From assembly GCF_000621485.1 (NCBI RefSeq), contig NZ_JHYF01000002.1:372001-436000 (forward strand): a stretch of DNA of 64,000 nt, written 5' to 3'. The position numbers and the translations under genes were made by a program. Under the pieces are notes generated by a model. That model had not been told where the DNA came from. It did no database searches and saw nothing but the letters and a program-made list of their open reading frames with translations. This document shows positions 35,858-44,981 of the stretch, in pieces; within the stretch, counting starts at the first letter, position 1; each line of letters begins with the position of its first letter. The stretch comes from Alkaliphilus transvaalensis ATCC 700919. GTDB taxonomy: Bacteria > Bacillota > Clostridia > Peptostreptococcales > Natronincolaceae.

Positions 35858-37192
35858 GTGAATGCAAGAGAAGGAGCCCTAAGGGTACTATACGATGTAG
35901 AAGTTAATGAAGCTTATTCAAATATCGCCCTAAATAAAGAGCTAAAGCAATACAAATACAGTCAGTTAGACAAGGGATTTTTAACAGAACTAGTCTACGG
36001 AGTACTGGAAAATGTAATATATATAGACCATGTAATTAAGCAGTTTTCATCAGTGAAGCTAAAAAAAATTCATCCCTACACTTTAATTTTATTAAGGTTG
36101 GGGATTTACCAAATATTATTTCTAGACAAAATTCCTGCATCGGCAGCAGTTAATGAGTCGGTAAATTTAGCTAAAAAATATAATAAACAAACTTCTGGAT
36201 TCGTAAATGCAATTTTAAGAAACACCATTAGAAATGACAAGGCAATTAAAATGCCTGATAAAGAGAAGGAAACAGTGAAATATTTATCTATTACATATTC
36301 TCATCCAGAATGGATGGTGGAGCAGTTCTTAAAACACTTTTCACTGGACTTTACAGAGGAATTATTAAAGGCTAATAATGAGACGCCAGAATTAAATCTT
36401 AGGGTAAATACCCTCAAAATTTCAGTTGATGAGTGTATAAAGTTATTAAAGGAACAGGGCTTTGAAGTTCAACAAAACCCTTATATCAAAGAAGCCTTAA
36501 CATTAAATAATGTCACAAGCCTACAAGATTTCCAACTGCTAAAGGAAGGATACTTATATATACAAGACTTTGGTTCTATGCTCATTGCAAGGGTTATGGA
36601 CCCTAAAGAAGAGGATTTTATTATTGATGTATGCAGTGCACCAGGGGGGAAAACAACCCATATGGCCCAATTAATGAAGAATAAAGGGAAAATACTGGCA
36701 AGGGATGTCCATGATCATAAACTAAAACTGATTAAGAAAAATGCTAAAACACTAGGAATTAATATTATTAAAACAGAAGCCTTTAATGGGAAAGAATTAG
36801 ATGAAAATTTAATAGACATGGCAGATGGCGTGTTGGTAGATGCCCCTTGTTCAGGGTTCGGAATTATCCGTCGAAAACCAGAAATTAAGTATAGAAAGAA
36901 GCCTGATGATTTAAAAGAAATAACAGAAATGCAATTAGAAATCCTTGTGAAGGCTTCAAAATATGTCAAACCGAAAGGCTATTTGGTCTATAGCACCTGT
37001 ACCGTAGAACCATCTGAGAATATAGGCATTATCGAAAGATTTTTAGCCAATAACGATAAATTTAAGTTAGTAAACGTTGGTAAGGAGTATTCTGATCTAA
37101 TTCCAGGAGAACCCCAAGGAGAGACAGTACAATTGTATCCCAATACCCATAAAACAGATGGCTTTTTTATTGCTAAGTTACAGAGAAAGTAA
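35858..37192 (+). CDS. rsmB: 16S rRNA (cytosine-967-C5) methyltransferase
   Basis: About 444 residues: an N-terminal NusB-like RNA-binding domain (1-140, with LDKIPASAAVNESVNLAKKY) and a SAM-dependent methyltransferase domain with DVCSAPGGKTTHMAQL, VDAPCSGFGIIRRKPE (catalytic Cys) and STCTVEPSENIG (second Cys). TAGGAGG lies 9 bases before GTG 35858; the reading from 35825 lies upstream of this site. rlmN follows as in other Clostridia. Confidence 0.94.
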   Translation: MNAREGALRVLYDVEVNEAYSNIALNKELKQYKYSQLDKGFLTELVYGVLENVIYIDHVIKQFSSVKLKKIHPYTLILLRLGIYQILFLDKIPASAAVNESVNLAKKYNKQTSGFVNAILRNTIRNDKAIKMPDKEKETVKYLSITYSHPEWMVEQFLKHFSLDFTEELLKANNETPELNLRVNTLKISVDECIKLLKEQGFEVQQNPYIKEALTLNNVTSLQDFQLLKEGYLYIQDFGSMLIARVMDPKEEDFIIDVCSAPGGKTTHMAQLMKNKGKILARDVHDHKLKLIKKNAKTLGINIIKTEAFNGKELDENLIDMADGVLVDAPCSGFGIIRRKPEIKYRKKPDDLKEITEMQLEILVKASKYVKPKGYLVYSTCTVEPSENIGIIERFLANNDKFKLVNVGKEYSDLIPGEPQGETVQLYPNTHKTDGFFIAKLQRK

Positions 37193-37224
37193 AGACCGTG
37201 GTAAATTAGAATGGAGGATTAAAC

Positions 37225-38262
37225 TTGTTAAAAGTAGATTTGTTAAGCTTAACAAAGGAAGAATTAATTAAATTTATGGAGGATTTAGGGGAAAAGAAAT
37301 TTAGAGCAATTCAAATTTTCCAATGGCTCCATAAAGGAATCAATTCCTTTGATGAAATGACCAACCTCTCAAAAAATCTTAGGCAAAAATTAGAGGAAAT
37401 GGCATATATTAGTCAAGTAAGAATAGAAAATAAATTGGTATCTAAATTAGATGGAACGACTAAGTATTTATTTCTTCTAGAAGACGGCCATATTATTGAA
37501 GGTGTTGTAATGAGTTATAAGCATGGTAATACCGCTTGTATCTCTTCTCAAGTAGGCTGTGCTATGGGGTGTAGCTTTTGTGCCTCAACGATAAAAGGGT
37601 TAGAAAGAAATCTTAAAGCAGGGGAGCTGATTGCCCAAATCCTTATGATGGAGAAGGACTTTGGAGCTAGAATTTCAAATATTGTTCTAATGGGAAGCGG
37701 AGAACCATTACATAATTATAAGGAAGTGACCAATTTCTTAAGAATAGTTAATGATGAAGACGGTCTTAATATCGGAAATCGTCATATCACCTTATCGACT
37801 TGCGGATTAGTTCCAGAAATTAAGGATTTAGCGGACTTAAGAATCCCTATTAATTTAGCCATTTCCCTACATGCTCCTAATGATGAGATTAGAAAAAGGT
37901 TGATGCCAATAGCCAAGCGGTATACAATAGATGAATTAATCGAGAGTTGCCATTATTACCTGCAAAAAAATAATCGAAGAATAACCTTTGAATACGCCTT
38001 AATTAGAGGGGTAAATGATGGGGAAGAAGAAGCCTACCAGTTAAGTAAATTACTAAAGGGGCTTTTGTGTCATGTAAATTTAATTCCTGTCAATCCAGTA
38101 GACGAAAGGGAGTACAGAAAATCCCAACAACACCAAGTTAAAATTTTTGAAAGTGTTCTGAAGAAGTATGGTATTGAAGTAACCGTCAGAAGAGAAATGG
38201 GGGCAGATATCAATGCTGCCTGTGGACAGTTACGAAATAAGCATTTAGAATCTAGAAAATAG
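37225..38262 (+). CDS. rlmN: Radical SAM 23S rRNA/tRNA (adenine-C2) methyltransferase
   Basis: 345 residues. It methylates A2503 of 23S rRNA and A37 of some tRNAs. The radical SAM cluster is CAMGCSFCAS (near residues 113-120); GSGEPLHNY and the C-terminal catalytic Cys in GADINAACGQL (near 335) are present. The start is TTG at 37225 after GGAGG. It lies 32 bases after rsmB. Confidence 0.95.
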   Translation: MLKVDLLSLTKEELIKFMEDLGEKKFRAIQIFQWLHKGINSFDEMTNLSKNLRQKLEEMAYISQVRIENKLVSKLDGTTKYLFLLEDGHIIEGVVMSYKHGNTACISSQVGCAMGCSFCASTIKGLERNLKAGELIAQILMMEKDFGARISNIVLMGSGEPLHNYKEVTNFLRIVNDEDGLNIGNRHITLSTCGLVPEIKDLADLRIPINLAISLHAPNDEIRKRLMPIAKRYTIDELIESCHYYLQKNNRRITFEYALIRGVNDGEEEAYQLSKLLKGLLCHVNLIPVNPVDEREYRKSQQHQVKIFESVLKKYGIEVTVRREMGADINAACGQLRNKHLESRK

Positions 38263-38343
38263 CCATGAAGGGTTTTGCTGAAAAATGTAGAATAAAATGT
38301 AGAATAGTAGTAGAATATTGATTGATAGAAGGAGGGGTGTATT

Positions 38344-39102
38344 ATGAATATTGGGGCTATTACCGATATTGGTAAAGTGCGGGAAATCAATGAAGATAAT
38401 TTTTGTATCTTTAATGAAGGAATAGAGCTTTATTTGGTTGCTGATGGTATGGGTGGGCATAATGCTGGAGAAGTTGCCAGTCAAATAGCAATTGATACTA
38501 TAAAAGAACATATTATTAGATATATTTCTGAGGAAATGGATGATCTAGATGATGAATCCGTAAAAGGGATTCTATTTGAAGCTTTTAATCGGGCCAATAG
38601 AGAAATTTTAAATAGAAGTAAAACTGACGACCAATGTGAAGGAATGGGAACCACTGCCACATTAATCATAAAGCTTAAAGAAAGGCTTTATATTGCCCAC
38701 ATAGGTGACAGCAGGGCCTATCTTATTCGAAATAAAGAAATAAGACAATTGACCCAAGACCATTCATTGGTGGCAGAATTAGTAAGAAGAGGGAGTATTT
38801 CAGAGAGAGAAGCAATGAAGCATCCCCAAAAAAATGTAATTACTAGAGCGTTAGGAACAGATGATTATATTAAGGTGGATTTATTAACTTCAGATATACA
38901 GCCTTTAGATATATTGGTATTATGTACCGATGGATTAAGTAATTTTGTGGATAAGTATGAGATTGAAAAGCTAGTTTTAGAAGTAGAAGACTGTGATGAT
39001 TGTTGTCGTGAACTGGTTTCCCTAGCTAATCAAAGGGGCGGCTTTGATAACATCACTGTCATTGTTGTTAAGAATAATATAAACGAATCAGAAGGTAGGT
39101 GA
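38344..39102 (+). CDS. prpC: PP2C-type protein phosphatase
   Basis: 252 residues of the bacterial PPM family. It reverses phosphorylation by the PrkC kinase encoded next. Metal and phosphate sites appear as DIGKVREINEDNF, LVADGMGGHNAGEVAS, HIGDSRAYLI and VLCTDGLSNFV, with GGFDNITVIVV at the end. GGAGGGG precedes the ATG. It ends 4 bases before prkC, so the pair is coupled. Confidence 0.95.
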   Translation: MNIGAITDIGKVREINEDNFCIFNEGIELYLVADGMGGHNAGEVASQIAIDTIKEHIIRYISEEMDDLDDESVKGILFEAFNRANREILNRSKTDDQCEGMGTTATLIIKLKERLYIAHIGDSRAYLIRNKEIRQLTQDHSLVAELVRRGSISEREAMKHPQKNVITRALGTDDYIKVDLLTSDIQPLDILVLCTDGLSNFVDKYEIEKLVLEVEDCDDCCRELVSLANQRGGFDNITVIVVKNNINESEGR

Positions 39103-39106
39103 AGAC

Positions 39107-41122
39107 ATGATTGGTAAGATACTTGGTAATCGTTATGAAATTGTTGAAAAAGTAGGTGGCGGAGGAATGGCGCTGGTTTATAGAGCTAAATGTAATCTCT
39201 TAAACCGTTTTGTAGCTGTTAAAATCCTTAGACCTGAGTTTACTAATGATAAAGACTTAATTGATAAATTTAAAAGAGAATCCCAATCGGCAGCCAGCTT
39301 GTCTCATCCAAATGTGGTTAATATTTATGATGTAGGTGAAGATGAAGAAATCTATTACATCGTTATGGAGTATGTGGCAGGTAAAACCCTTAAAGAAGTG
39401 ATCAAAGAAAAGGGCAAACTTAGTCCAGAGGAAATAATTGATTATAGTAGACAAATTTCTTTTGCACTACGTCATGCCCATCATAACCATATTATCCATA
39501 GGGACATTAAGCCCCACAATATATTAATAACTGCTGATGGTCGGGCGAAAGTAACAGATTTTGGTATTGCCTTAGCGGCCAGTTCTTCCACTATGACTAA
39601 TGCTGGAAGTGTCATTGGATCAGTGCATTATTTTTCACCGGAACAGGCCCGTGGAGGGTATACAGACGAAAAATCTGACCTCTATTCATTAGGAATTGTT
39701 ATGTACGAAATGGCAACTGGTCGGGTACCCTTTGAAGGAGATAGCCCAATTACTGTTGCTTTAAAGCATATTCAAGATCAACCTAAACTGCCGACAGAAC
39801 TAAATCCAGAACTACCTAAAAGTATTGAAAACGTCATAATAAAATTAATGTCGAAGGAGCAGTCCTCTAGATATCAAAATACTGAGGAATTATTAGAAGA
39901 ATTATCAAAGTTAAAAAACAATCCCTATATTAAACCATTTCAACCAACAGTGAATGAAGAGGATTCGCCAACACAAATTATTCCTGTCATTAGTGAAGAA
40001 GACCTTCAAAGCAAAGGGAGTAAATATAGTGGAGAGAGAAATATAGTCAAAGAAAAAGAAGAAGAAGAGTCACCTAAAAAGAATAAAAAAGTAAAGAAGA
40101 CGATCGTGGCCTCTGCCATCGTAGCAGCCCTTATAGCAGCATTGTTGTTTTCCTTTGGATTTTATTACTTCGGTAACTTTTTTAGAACCAGCGAAGTTGA
40201 GATACCAGAATTTGTGGGTATGGAAAGAGAAGAAGCAGAAGCCTTGGCTGAATCTTTGAATCTACAATTAAATATTGATGAAAGATATAATGATGAAGTA
40301 GAAGCCAACCATATCATTTCCCAGAACCCGCCCGAAGGTAGGAGGGTAAAGACTGGCTATACAGTGAAGGTAGTAGTGAGTTTAGGTTTAAGAGAGACAG
40401 AAGTTCCAGACTTAGTGCATGAAAACGAAGCAGATGCACCATATTTACTAACTAATGCTAATTTAAGTTTAGGAAATGTAGACAGAATTAATAGTAATAT
40501 CCCTGCAGGATCAATCATAAGTCAAGATCCTAGAGCTGGTTTTACAGTAGCCCAGGGTACACCGGTTGACATTGTTGTTAGTTTAGGGCCCGAAAAGGTA
40601 GTATTAGTTATGCCTAACTTAAAGGGAGAGCAATTAGAAGTTGCTACAAGAACCCTACAAGAATTGGGGCTAAGACGTGGCAATATTCGTGAAGAATACA
40701 GTGACGAATTCGCTGCTAATCAAGTGATTAACCAAAGCGTTCCTCCAACAACCGAGGTAGAAGAAAATACGACTGTTGACCTAGTGGTTAGTCAAGGGCC
40801 AAGACCAGTGGATACAACACCTATTGAGACGCCACCAACCGACAATGGAAATGGAGATGACGATGACGATAATGATGATGCCAACACCGTTGGTACTTCA
40901 ACAAAAAGTATTTCAATTAATCTTCGAGAGTATACTGGCGAAGTTGAAATAGAAATTTTTGCAATAACATCAACAGGGAAAAAACGTATGGAGACTTCTA
41001 AACATCATGTAGAGCGGGACGGACAATATGCTTCTTTCGATGTATCAGGGTCAGGACGACAAGTAATAGAAGTTCATGTTAACGGAAAACAACATGGCAA
41101 TCAAATAGTAATAAACTTTTAG
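39107..41122 (+). CDS. prkC: PASTA-domain serine/threonine protein kinase
   Basis: 671 residues. The kinase domain (1-270) has the Gly-rich loop GGGGMALVY, VAVKIL, the catalytic HRDIKPHNIL, DFGIA and SPEQARG. After a charged linker, one membrane helix (about 330-352) leads to three extracellular PASTA repeats (about 362-428, 430-495, 497-565), which bind muropeptides. Then come an acidic Asn/Asp linker (DNGNGDDDDDNDDAN) and a beta-rich end domain of about 75 residues. PrkC senses cell-wall fragments and affects growth and spore germination. Confidence 0.95.
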   Translation: MIGKILGNRYEIVEKVGGGGMALVYRAKCNLLNRFVAVKILRPEFTNDKDLIDKFKRESQSAASLSHPNVVNIYDVGEDEEIYYIVMEYVAGKTLKEVIKEKGKLSPEEIIDYSRQISFALRHAHHNHIIHRDIKPHNILITADGRAKVTDFGIALAASSSTMTNAGSVIGSVHYFSPEQARGGYTDEKSDLYSLGIVMYEMATGRVPFEGDSPITVALKHIQDQPKLPTELNPELPKSIENVIIKLMSKEQSSRYQNTEELLEELSKLKNNPYIKPFQPTVNEEDSPTQIIPVISEEDLQSKGSKYSGERNIVKEKEEEESPKKNKKVKKTIVASAIVAALIAALLFSFGFYYFGNFFRTSEVEIPEFVGMEREEAEALAESLNLQLNIDERYNDEVEANHIISQNPPEGRRVKTGYTVKVVVSLGLRETEVPDLVHENEADAPYLLTNANLSLGNVDRINSNIPAGSIISQDPRAGFTVAQGTPVDIVVSLGPEKVVLVMPNLKGEQLEVATRTLQELGLRRGNIREEYSDEFAANQVINQSVPPTTEVEENTTVDLVVSQGPRPVDTTPIETPPTDNGNGDDDDDNDDANTVGTSTKSISINLREYTGEVEIEIFAITSTGKKRMETSKHHVERDGQYASFDVSGSGRQVIEVHVNGKQHGNQIVINF

Positions 41123-41132
41123 GAGGAATTGA

Positions 41133-42011
41133 ATGAAGGAAGGTAGGATTATTAAAGGAATTGGTGGATTTTATTACATAGACTTTCATGGAAGCATCTA
41201 TGAATGTAAAGCTCGAGGCATTTTTAGGAAAAATAAAGTCATTCCAATGGTGGGGGATTATGTAGTAATCTCTGTAACAGATGAAGACAAACGTTTAGGG
41301 ATGATTGAAGAGATCAAGGAACGTCAGACCGAGTTAATTCGCCCTCCTGTATCAAACGTAGACCAAGCAATAGTGGTCTTTGCTGTTGCCCAACCAGACC
41401 CCAATTTCTCTTTGTTAGACAGATTTATTGTACTGGCAGAAAGTCAAAGATTAGAGATTGTAATATGTATCAATAAAATGGATATTGATGATAACAACCT
41501 TAAGGAAGAAATTATAAAAATTTATGGTGGAGCCGGTTATCCAATTATCTTTACCAGCAAATATGACGAAGCTTCTTTAGAACAATTAAAAGAAAAGTTA
41601 AAGAATAAAACCACTGTTTTTGCAGGACCATCGGGGGTAGGTAAATCTACCCTCCTTAACCGAATACAGTCAAACTTAGTGCTACAAACAGGGGAAATAA
41701 GTGCAAAAACTGCTAGGGGAAAACATACAACAAGACATGTTGAATTAATTCCTTATCATGAGTCTGGATGGGTTGTAGATACTCCAGGTTTTAGTTCTTT
41801 AACGATAGATTTTATGGAAGAAGTTGAACTTGCAGGTGCCTTTAGAGAGTTTCATCAATTTCAAGACGATTGTAAGTTTTTAAGTTGTATACATGAAAAT
41901 GAACCCAAATGTGGTATTAAGGAAGCTGTAGATGAGGGGAAAATCCCAAACACCCGTTACAACAGCTATTTACAACTATTAGAAGAAGTTAGAAAAAACA
42001 GGAGGTACTAG
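41133..42011 (+). CDS. rsgA: Ribosome small subunit-dependent GTPase A
   Basis: 292 residues. RsgA checks late 30S maturation. OB-fold N-terminal domain (1-70), then a circularly permuted GTPase: NKMD (G4) comes before GPSGVGKSTLLN (G1), and DTPGFSS (G3) follows. The C-terminal zinc site is CKFLSCIHENEPKC. AGGAGG lies just before the ATG, 10 bases after prkC; rpe follows after 3 bases. Confidence 0.96.
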   Translation: MKEGRIIKGIGGFYYIDFHGSIYECKARGIFRKNKVIPMVGDYVVISVTDEDKRLGMIEEIKERQTELIRPPVSNVDQAIVVFAVAQPDPNFSLLDRFIVLAESQRLEIVICINKMDIDDNNLKEEIIKIYGGAGYPIIFTSKYDEASLEQLKEKLKNKTTVFAGPSGVGKSTLLNRIQSNLVLQTGEISAKTARGKHTTRHVELIPYHESGWVVDTPGFSSLTIDFMEEVELAGAFREFHQFQDDCKFLSCIHENEPKCGIKEAVDEGKIPNTRYNSYLQLLEEVRKNRRY

Positions 42012-42014
42012 GAT

Positions 42015-42671
42015 ATGATCAAGTTAGCCCCATCAATATTGTCAGCAAACTTTGCAAGTTTATTAGAGGATGTTAAAAAAGTAGAAGAAGCAGGTTGTGA
42101 TCTATTGCATATCGATGTTATGGATGGGCATTTTGTGCCGAACATAACAATTGGACCATTAATCGTAGAAAGCTTAAAGGGAAAAACAGCAATGCCCTTT
42201 GATGTTCACCTTATGATCGAGAATCCAGATCGATATATACCCGATTTCGTAAAGGCAGGAGCAGATATTATTTCAGTCCATGCAGAAGCTTGCACCCACC
42301 TTCATAGAACAATTCAGTTAATCAAGCAACATAATGTGAAGGCTTGTGTAGCTTTAAATCCTGCTACCCCATTAGATGTTCTAGAATATGTATTTGAAGA
42401 TTTAGATATGGTATTATTAATGACTGTCAACCCTGGATTTGGTGGACAGAAGTTTATTGAAGCTACCATCAAAAAAATACAAAGACTTAAGGAAATCATC
42501 GATGAGAGGGAATTATCTATTGATATACAAGTCGATGGAGGCGTTAAACCAGATAATATTCATCTCGTAGCCCAAGCAGGAGCAAATGTAATCGTTGCAG
42601 GGAGTGCTATTTTTAATAGTGAAGATATTCCTAAAACAGTAGAGTTGCTGAGAAAAAATGCGATTGTATAG
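42015..42671 (+). CDS. rpe: Ribulose-phosphate 3-epimerase
   Basis: 218-residue TIM barrel interconverting ribulose 5-phosphate and xylulose 5-phosphate. [30 protein letters not shown] (metal His and catalytic Asp), [17 protein letters not shown] and [10 protein letters not shown] are all present. GGAGG precedes the ATG. Typical length. Confidence 0.97.
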   Translation: MIKLAPSILSANFASLLEDVKKVEEAGCDLLHIDVMDGHFVPNITIGPLIVESLKGKTAMPFDVHLMIENPDRYIPDFVKAGADIISVHAEACTHLHRTIQLIKQHNVKACVALNPATPLDVLEYVFEDLDMVLLMTVNPGFGGQKFIEATIKKIQRLKEIIDERELSIDIQVDGGVKPDNIHLVAQAGANVIVAGSAIFNSEDIPKTVELLRKNAIV

Positions 42672-42690
42672 TCGTTAAAAATGTCATTGT

Positions 42691-42718
42691 AAAAGACCAC
42701 CTTTTAGGTGGTTTTTCA
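42691..42718 (+). terminator. Terminator after rpe
   Basis: GACCACCT / AGGTGGTT with a 3-base loop, then TTTC. Confidence 0.75.
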
Positions 42719-42817
42719 ACATCAGCAATTAAAAATGTTATATCTAGGAAAATAGATAAAGCTATGACCCTTAACTTAGTTAATTATACAATTTTCTTTA
42801 AAATTGGAGGTAATCAG

Positions 42818-43453
42818 ATGGAAGTGCTTATTATCCTTAATGGAGACCTTAATAATTTAGGTTTTTTTAAAAATTTAATTACAGAAGCTACCTATGTTAT
42901 TTGTGCTGATGGTGCAGCTCGATATTTAATTGCTATGGACATAACTCCAAATTTGTTGGTGGGAGACTTAGATTCTATTGCTAAAGAAGATTTAGCTTGG
43001 ATGAAAAAAAAAGGAGTTGAAGTTAAAAAATTTCCAGCCCGCAAAGATTTTACAGATTCAGAACTAGCCCTTGAATATGCCCTAGAGCTGAATCCCCTTA
43101 GGGTTACAATAATTGGAGGAGTCGGCTCCCGATGGGACCATAGCTTAGGTAATGTAATGCTTTTATATAAGATGCTAAACAATGGGGTTTATGGAAGGTT
43201 GATAAATGAAAAGAACGAATTGACAATAGTGGATGGAGAACTCACGATATCTGGAGAACCTGGTGATATTCTATCTATTATTCCTATTACGAAGGAAGTT
43301 AGGGGAGTGACATTAAAGGGACTAGAGTACCCATTAACAGATCATAACTTTCAAATGGGGGATACCCTAGGGATAAGTAATCAATTAGCCACCTCTGAGG
43401 CTACAGTCACAATTAGGGAAGGTATTATATTGGTGTGTAGAAGCAGAGACTAA
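42818..43453 (+). CDS. thiN: Thiamine pyrophosphokinase
   Basis: About 211 residues. It makes thiamine diphosphate from thiamine and ATP. CADGAARYL, VGDLDSI, KFPARKDFTDSELALEYAL and GGVGSRWDHSLGNVMLL are the conserved active-site segments. GGAGG lies 8 bases before the ATG at 42818, and the reading from 42764 starts ahead of that site. No thiamine riboswitch is visible. It closes the prpC-rsgA-rpe cluster as in other Firmicutes. Confidence 0.93.
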   Translation: MEVLIILNGDLNNLGFFKNLITEATYVICADGAARYLIAMDITPNLLVGDLDSIAKEDLAWMKKKGVEVKKFPARKDFTDSELALEYALELNPLRVTIIGGVGSRWDHSLGNVMLLYKMLNNGVYGRLINEKNELTIVDGELTISGEPGDILSIIPITKEVRGVTLKGLEYPLTDHNFQMGDTLGISNQLATSEATVTIREGIILVCRSRD

Positions 43454-43595
43454 TAAGACGGTAAGGACTAAAAGTGTCACCTTAACATGTTTTTAAATTT
43501 CTTTTAGACAGATTAGAAGAAAAGTGAAAATGGGGGTGGCATTTTAAATTTTTTTGAATATGATGGTAAAGAAGAATAAAAAAGTGGGTGATGAA

Positions 43596-43766
43596 ATGTT
43601 CAGAAGAAGACGAAGAAGACATGGGTTGACCATTGGAAATCTTTTAGGTTTAATTTTCTGTGTAGTCGGAATCATTGTATTGATCTATGTCATCCCATTC
43701 AAATTGTGGATTTTTTTCTTTGGTTGCGGTTGCCTAATAATTGGTTCATTTATTTTTCGTTTATAG
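43596..43766 (+). CDS. Small basic membrane protein (56 aa)
   Basis: Not a family I can name. A run of arginines (MFRRRRRRHGL) precedes a hydrophobic segment spanning most of the rest, probably two short helices (LLGLIFCVVGIIVLIYV and IFFFGCGCLIIGSFIF). The start could also be TTG 43554 or an ATG in frame soon after; none has a perfect ribosome site. It occupies the place where many Firmicutes carry spoVM, but the sequence does not match SpoVM. Confidence 0.55.
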   Translation: MFRRRRRRHGLTIGNLLGLIFCVVGIIVLIYVIPFKLWIFFFGCGCLIIGSFIFRL

Positions 43767-43840
43767 TTTATCGTTTATCATTATTAAAAATTCAAAAAGA
43801 GTATAAAAAGAAAAATGCTAATTATAATAAATGAAAATAT

Positions 43841-43871
43841 AAAAAGCCTACCCAATAAAGGCGGCTTTTAT
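43841..43871. terminator. Bidirectional terminator between convergent genes
   Basis: AAAAAGCC / GGCTTTT with a 14-base loop; A-rich on the left and T-rich on the right, so it can serve both the small plus-strand gene and rpmB. Confidence 0.7.
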
Positions 43872-43901
43872 ATTATCATTTTTATGATTTTTTTTAGGTA
43901 A

Positions 43902-44093
43902 TTATAATGCTCTTTCTACTTTTCCAGTACGAAGACATCTTGTACAAACATTAACTCTTTTTGGAGTCCCGTTAACAATAGCTCTGACTCTTCTTAAATT
44001 AGGAGCCCAGGTTCTTTTGCTGTGGCGGACAGAGTGACTGACTTGGCTTCCGAAAACTTTTCCTTTGTTGCATACATCACATACTCTTGCCAT
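43902..44093 (-). CDS. rpmB: 50S ribosomal protein L28
   Basis: 63 residues. Begins ARVCDVCNKGKVFGSQVSHS and continues RTWAPNLRRVRAIVNGTPKRVNVCTRCLR; four cysteines in two CxxC pairs (CDVC and CTRC) mark a zinc-binding form of L28. GGAGG lies just before the ATG at 44093; the reading from 44114 runs through this site. Minus strand between thiN and asp23, the usual arrangement. Confidence 0.95.
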   Translation of the reverse strand: MARVCDVCNKGKVFGSQVSHSVRHSKRTWAPNLRRVRAIVNGTPKRVNVCTRCLRTGKVERAL

Positions 44094-44608
44094 TATTACA
44101 CCTCCTTCAAACAAGGCAATTCTTTAAAAACATAATATATATTAACATATTAATACTAGTTTTGCAATAAGTATAATGAAATTATTCAAATATAATCTAT
44201 AAATAATCCAAAATATAGATAAAAAAGAAGGCTTTCATAGGGTTTTTGTTGAACTATATAGCTAATTGATATAAAATATAGTATAGACATCTTATAAATC
44301 ACCTTTAGAGGCTTATAACAAAGTATTTCTTCTGAAGATTTAAAGGATGACTTCATTAAACGCTTTACATAAGGTTTCTAAAATTAAATAAATTAAAGTA
44401 ATACTTTCTTATTTCCTTATAAAAAAGAGCTATTAGGTAACTTGGGAAGGCATAATGATTAAAAATGATGCTTATTTGTCGTGAAAAAAGTGTATAATTA
44501 CTTATGTATTCCATAATCCAGAAGGAACATTACATAAATTTAAGTTCGGAGATCAAACTACTAAATAAAACATAAATTAATGAAGCTAATAAGAAAAGGA
44601 GGGTTATT
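44094..44608. other. Divergent gap between rpmB and the Asp23 gene
   Basis: About 515 AT-rich bases. TATAAT near 44492 could be a -10 box for the plus-strand genes, but its -35 is poor. No ORF, riboswitch or strong hairpin was recognised. Confidence 0.4.
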
Positions 44609-44965
44609 ATGCCTGGAAAAATAACAAACCAACTAGGTGAAATTACGATTGATGATCACGTTTTGGCCTCAATAGCTGGAGTTTCAGCAATGGAATGCTA
44701 TGGTCTAGTAGGAATGGCCACAAAGTCTGCAGCAAGTGGCCTTGTAGAACTATTAAAAAGAGAGCATTCAAGTAAGGGCGTTAAGGTGCAAACGGAAGAT
44801 GATACAATTACCATAGATCTTTTTGTAATTGTAGAATTTGGTACAAGAATATCTGTAGTTGCCAACAACATAATAGAAAAGGTAAAATATAATATCGAGA
44901 ATCTGACGGGAATGAAGGTAAAAAAAGTAAATATTACTGTTCAAGGCGTCAGAGTTGAAAAGTAA
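44609..44965 (+). CDS. yloU: Asp23/Gls24 family protein (YloU)
   Basis: 118 residues of the alkaline-shock Asp23 family. NQLGEITIDDHVLASIAGVSAMECYGLVGMA and the later DLFVIVEFGTRISVVANNI are typical. The protein is a cytosolic, membrane-associated factor linked to envelope stress, and is found next to yloV in most Firmicutes. GGAGGG precedes the ATG. yloV begins 16 bases later. Confidence 0.93.
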   Translation: MPGKITNQLGEITIDDHVLASIAGVSAMECYGLVGMATKSAASGLVELLKREHSSKGVKVQTEDDTITIDLFVIVEFGTRISVVANNIIEKVKYNIENLTGMKVKKVNITVQGVRVEK

Positions 44966-44981
44966 TTGAGGAGGTACTAGC

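Noticed and set aside
42719-42817. Thiamine riboswitch before thiN
   Set aside because: The gap is too short and lacks the conserved CTGAGA core.
43454-43766. spoVM between thiN and rpmB
   Set aside because: The small gene here is Arg-rich and hydrophobic and does not resemble the 26-residue SpoVM peptide.
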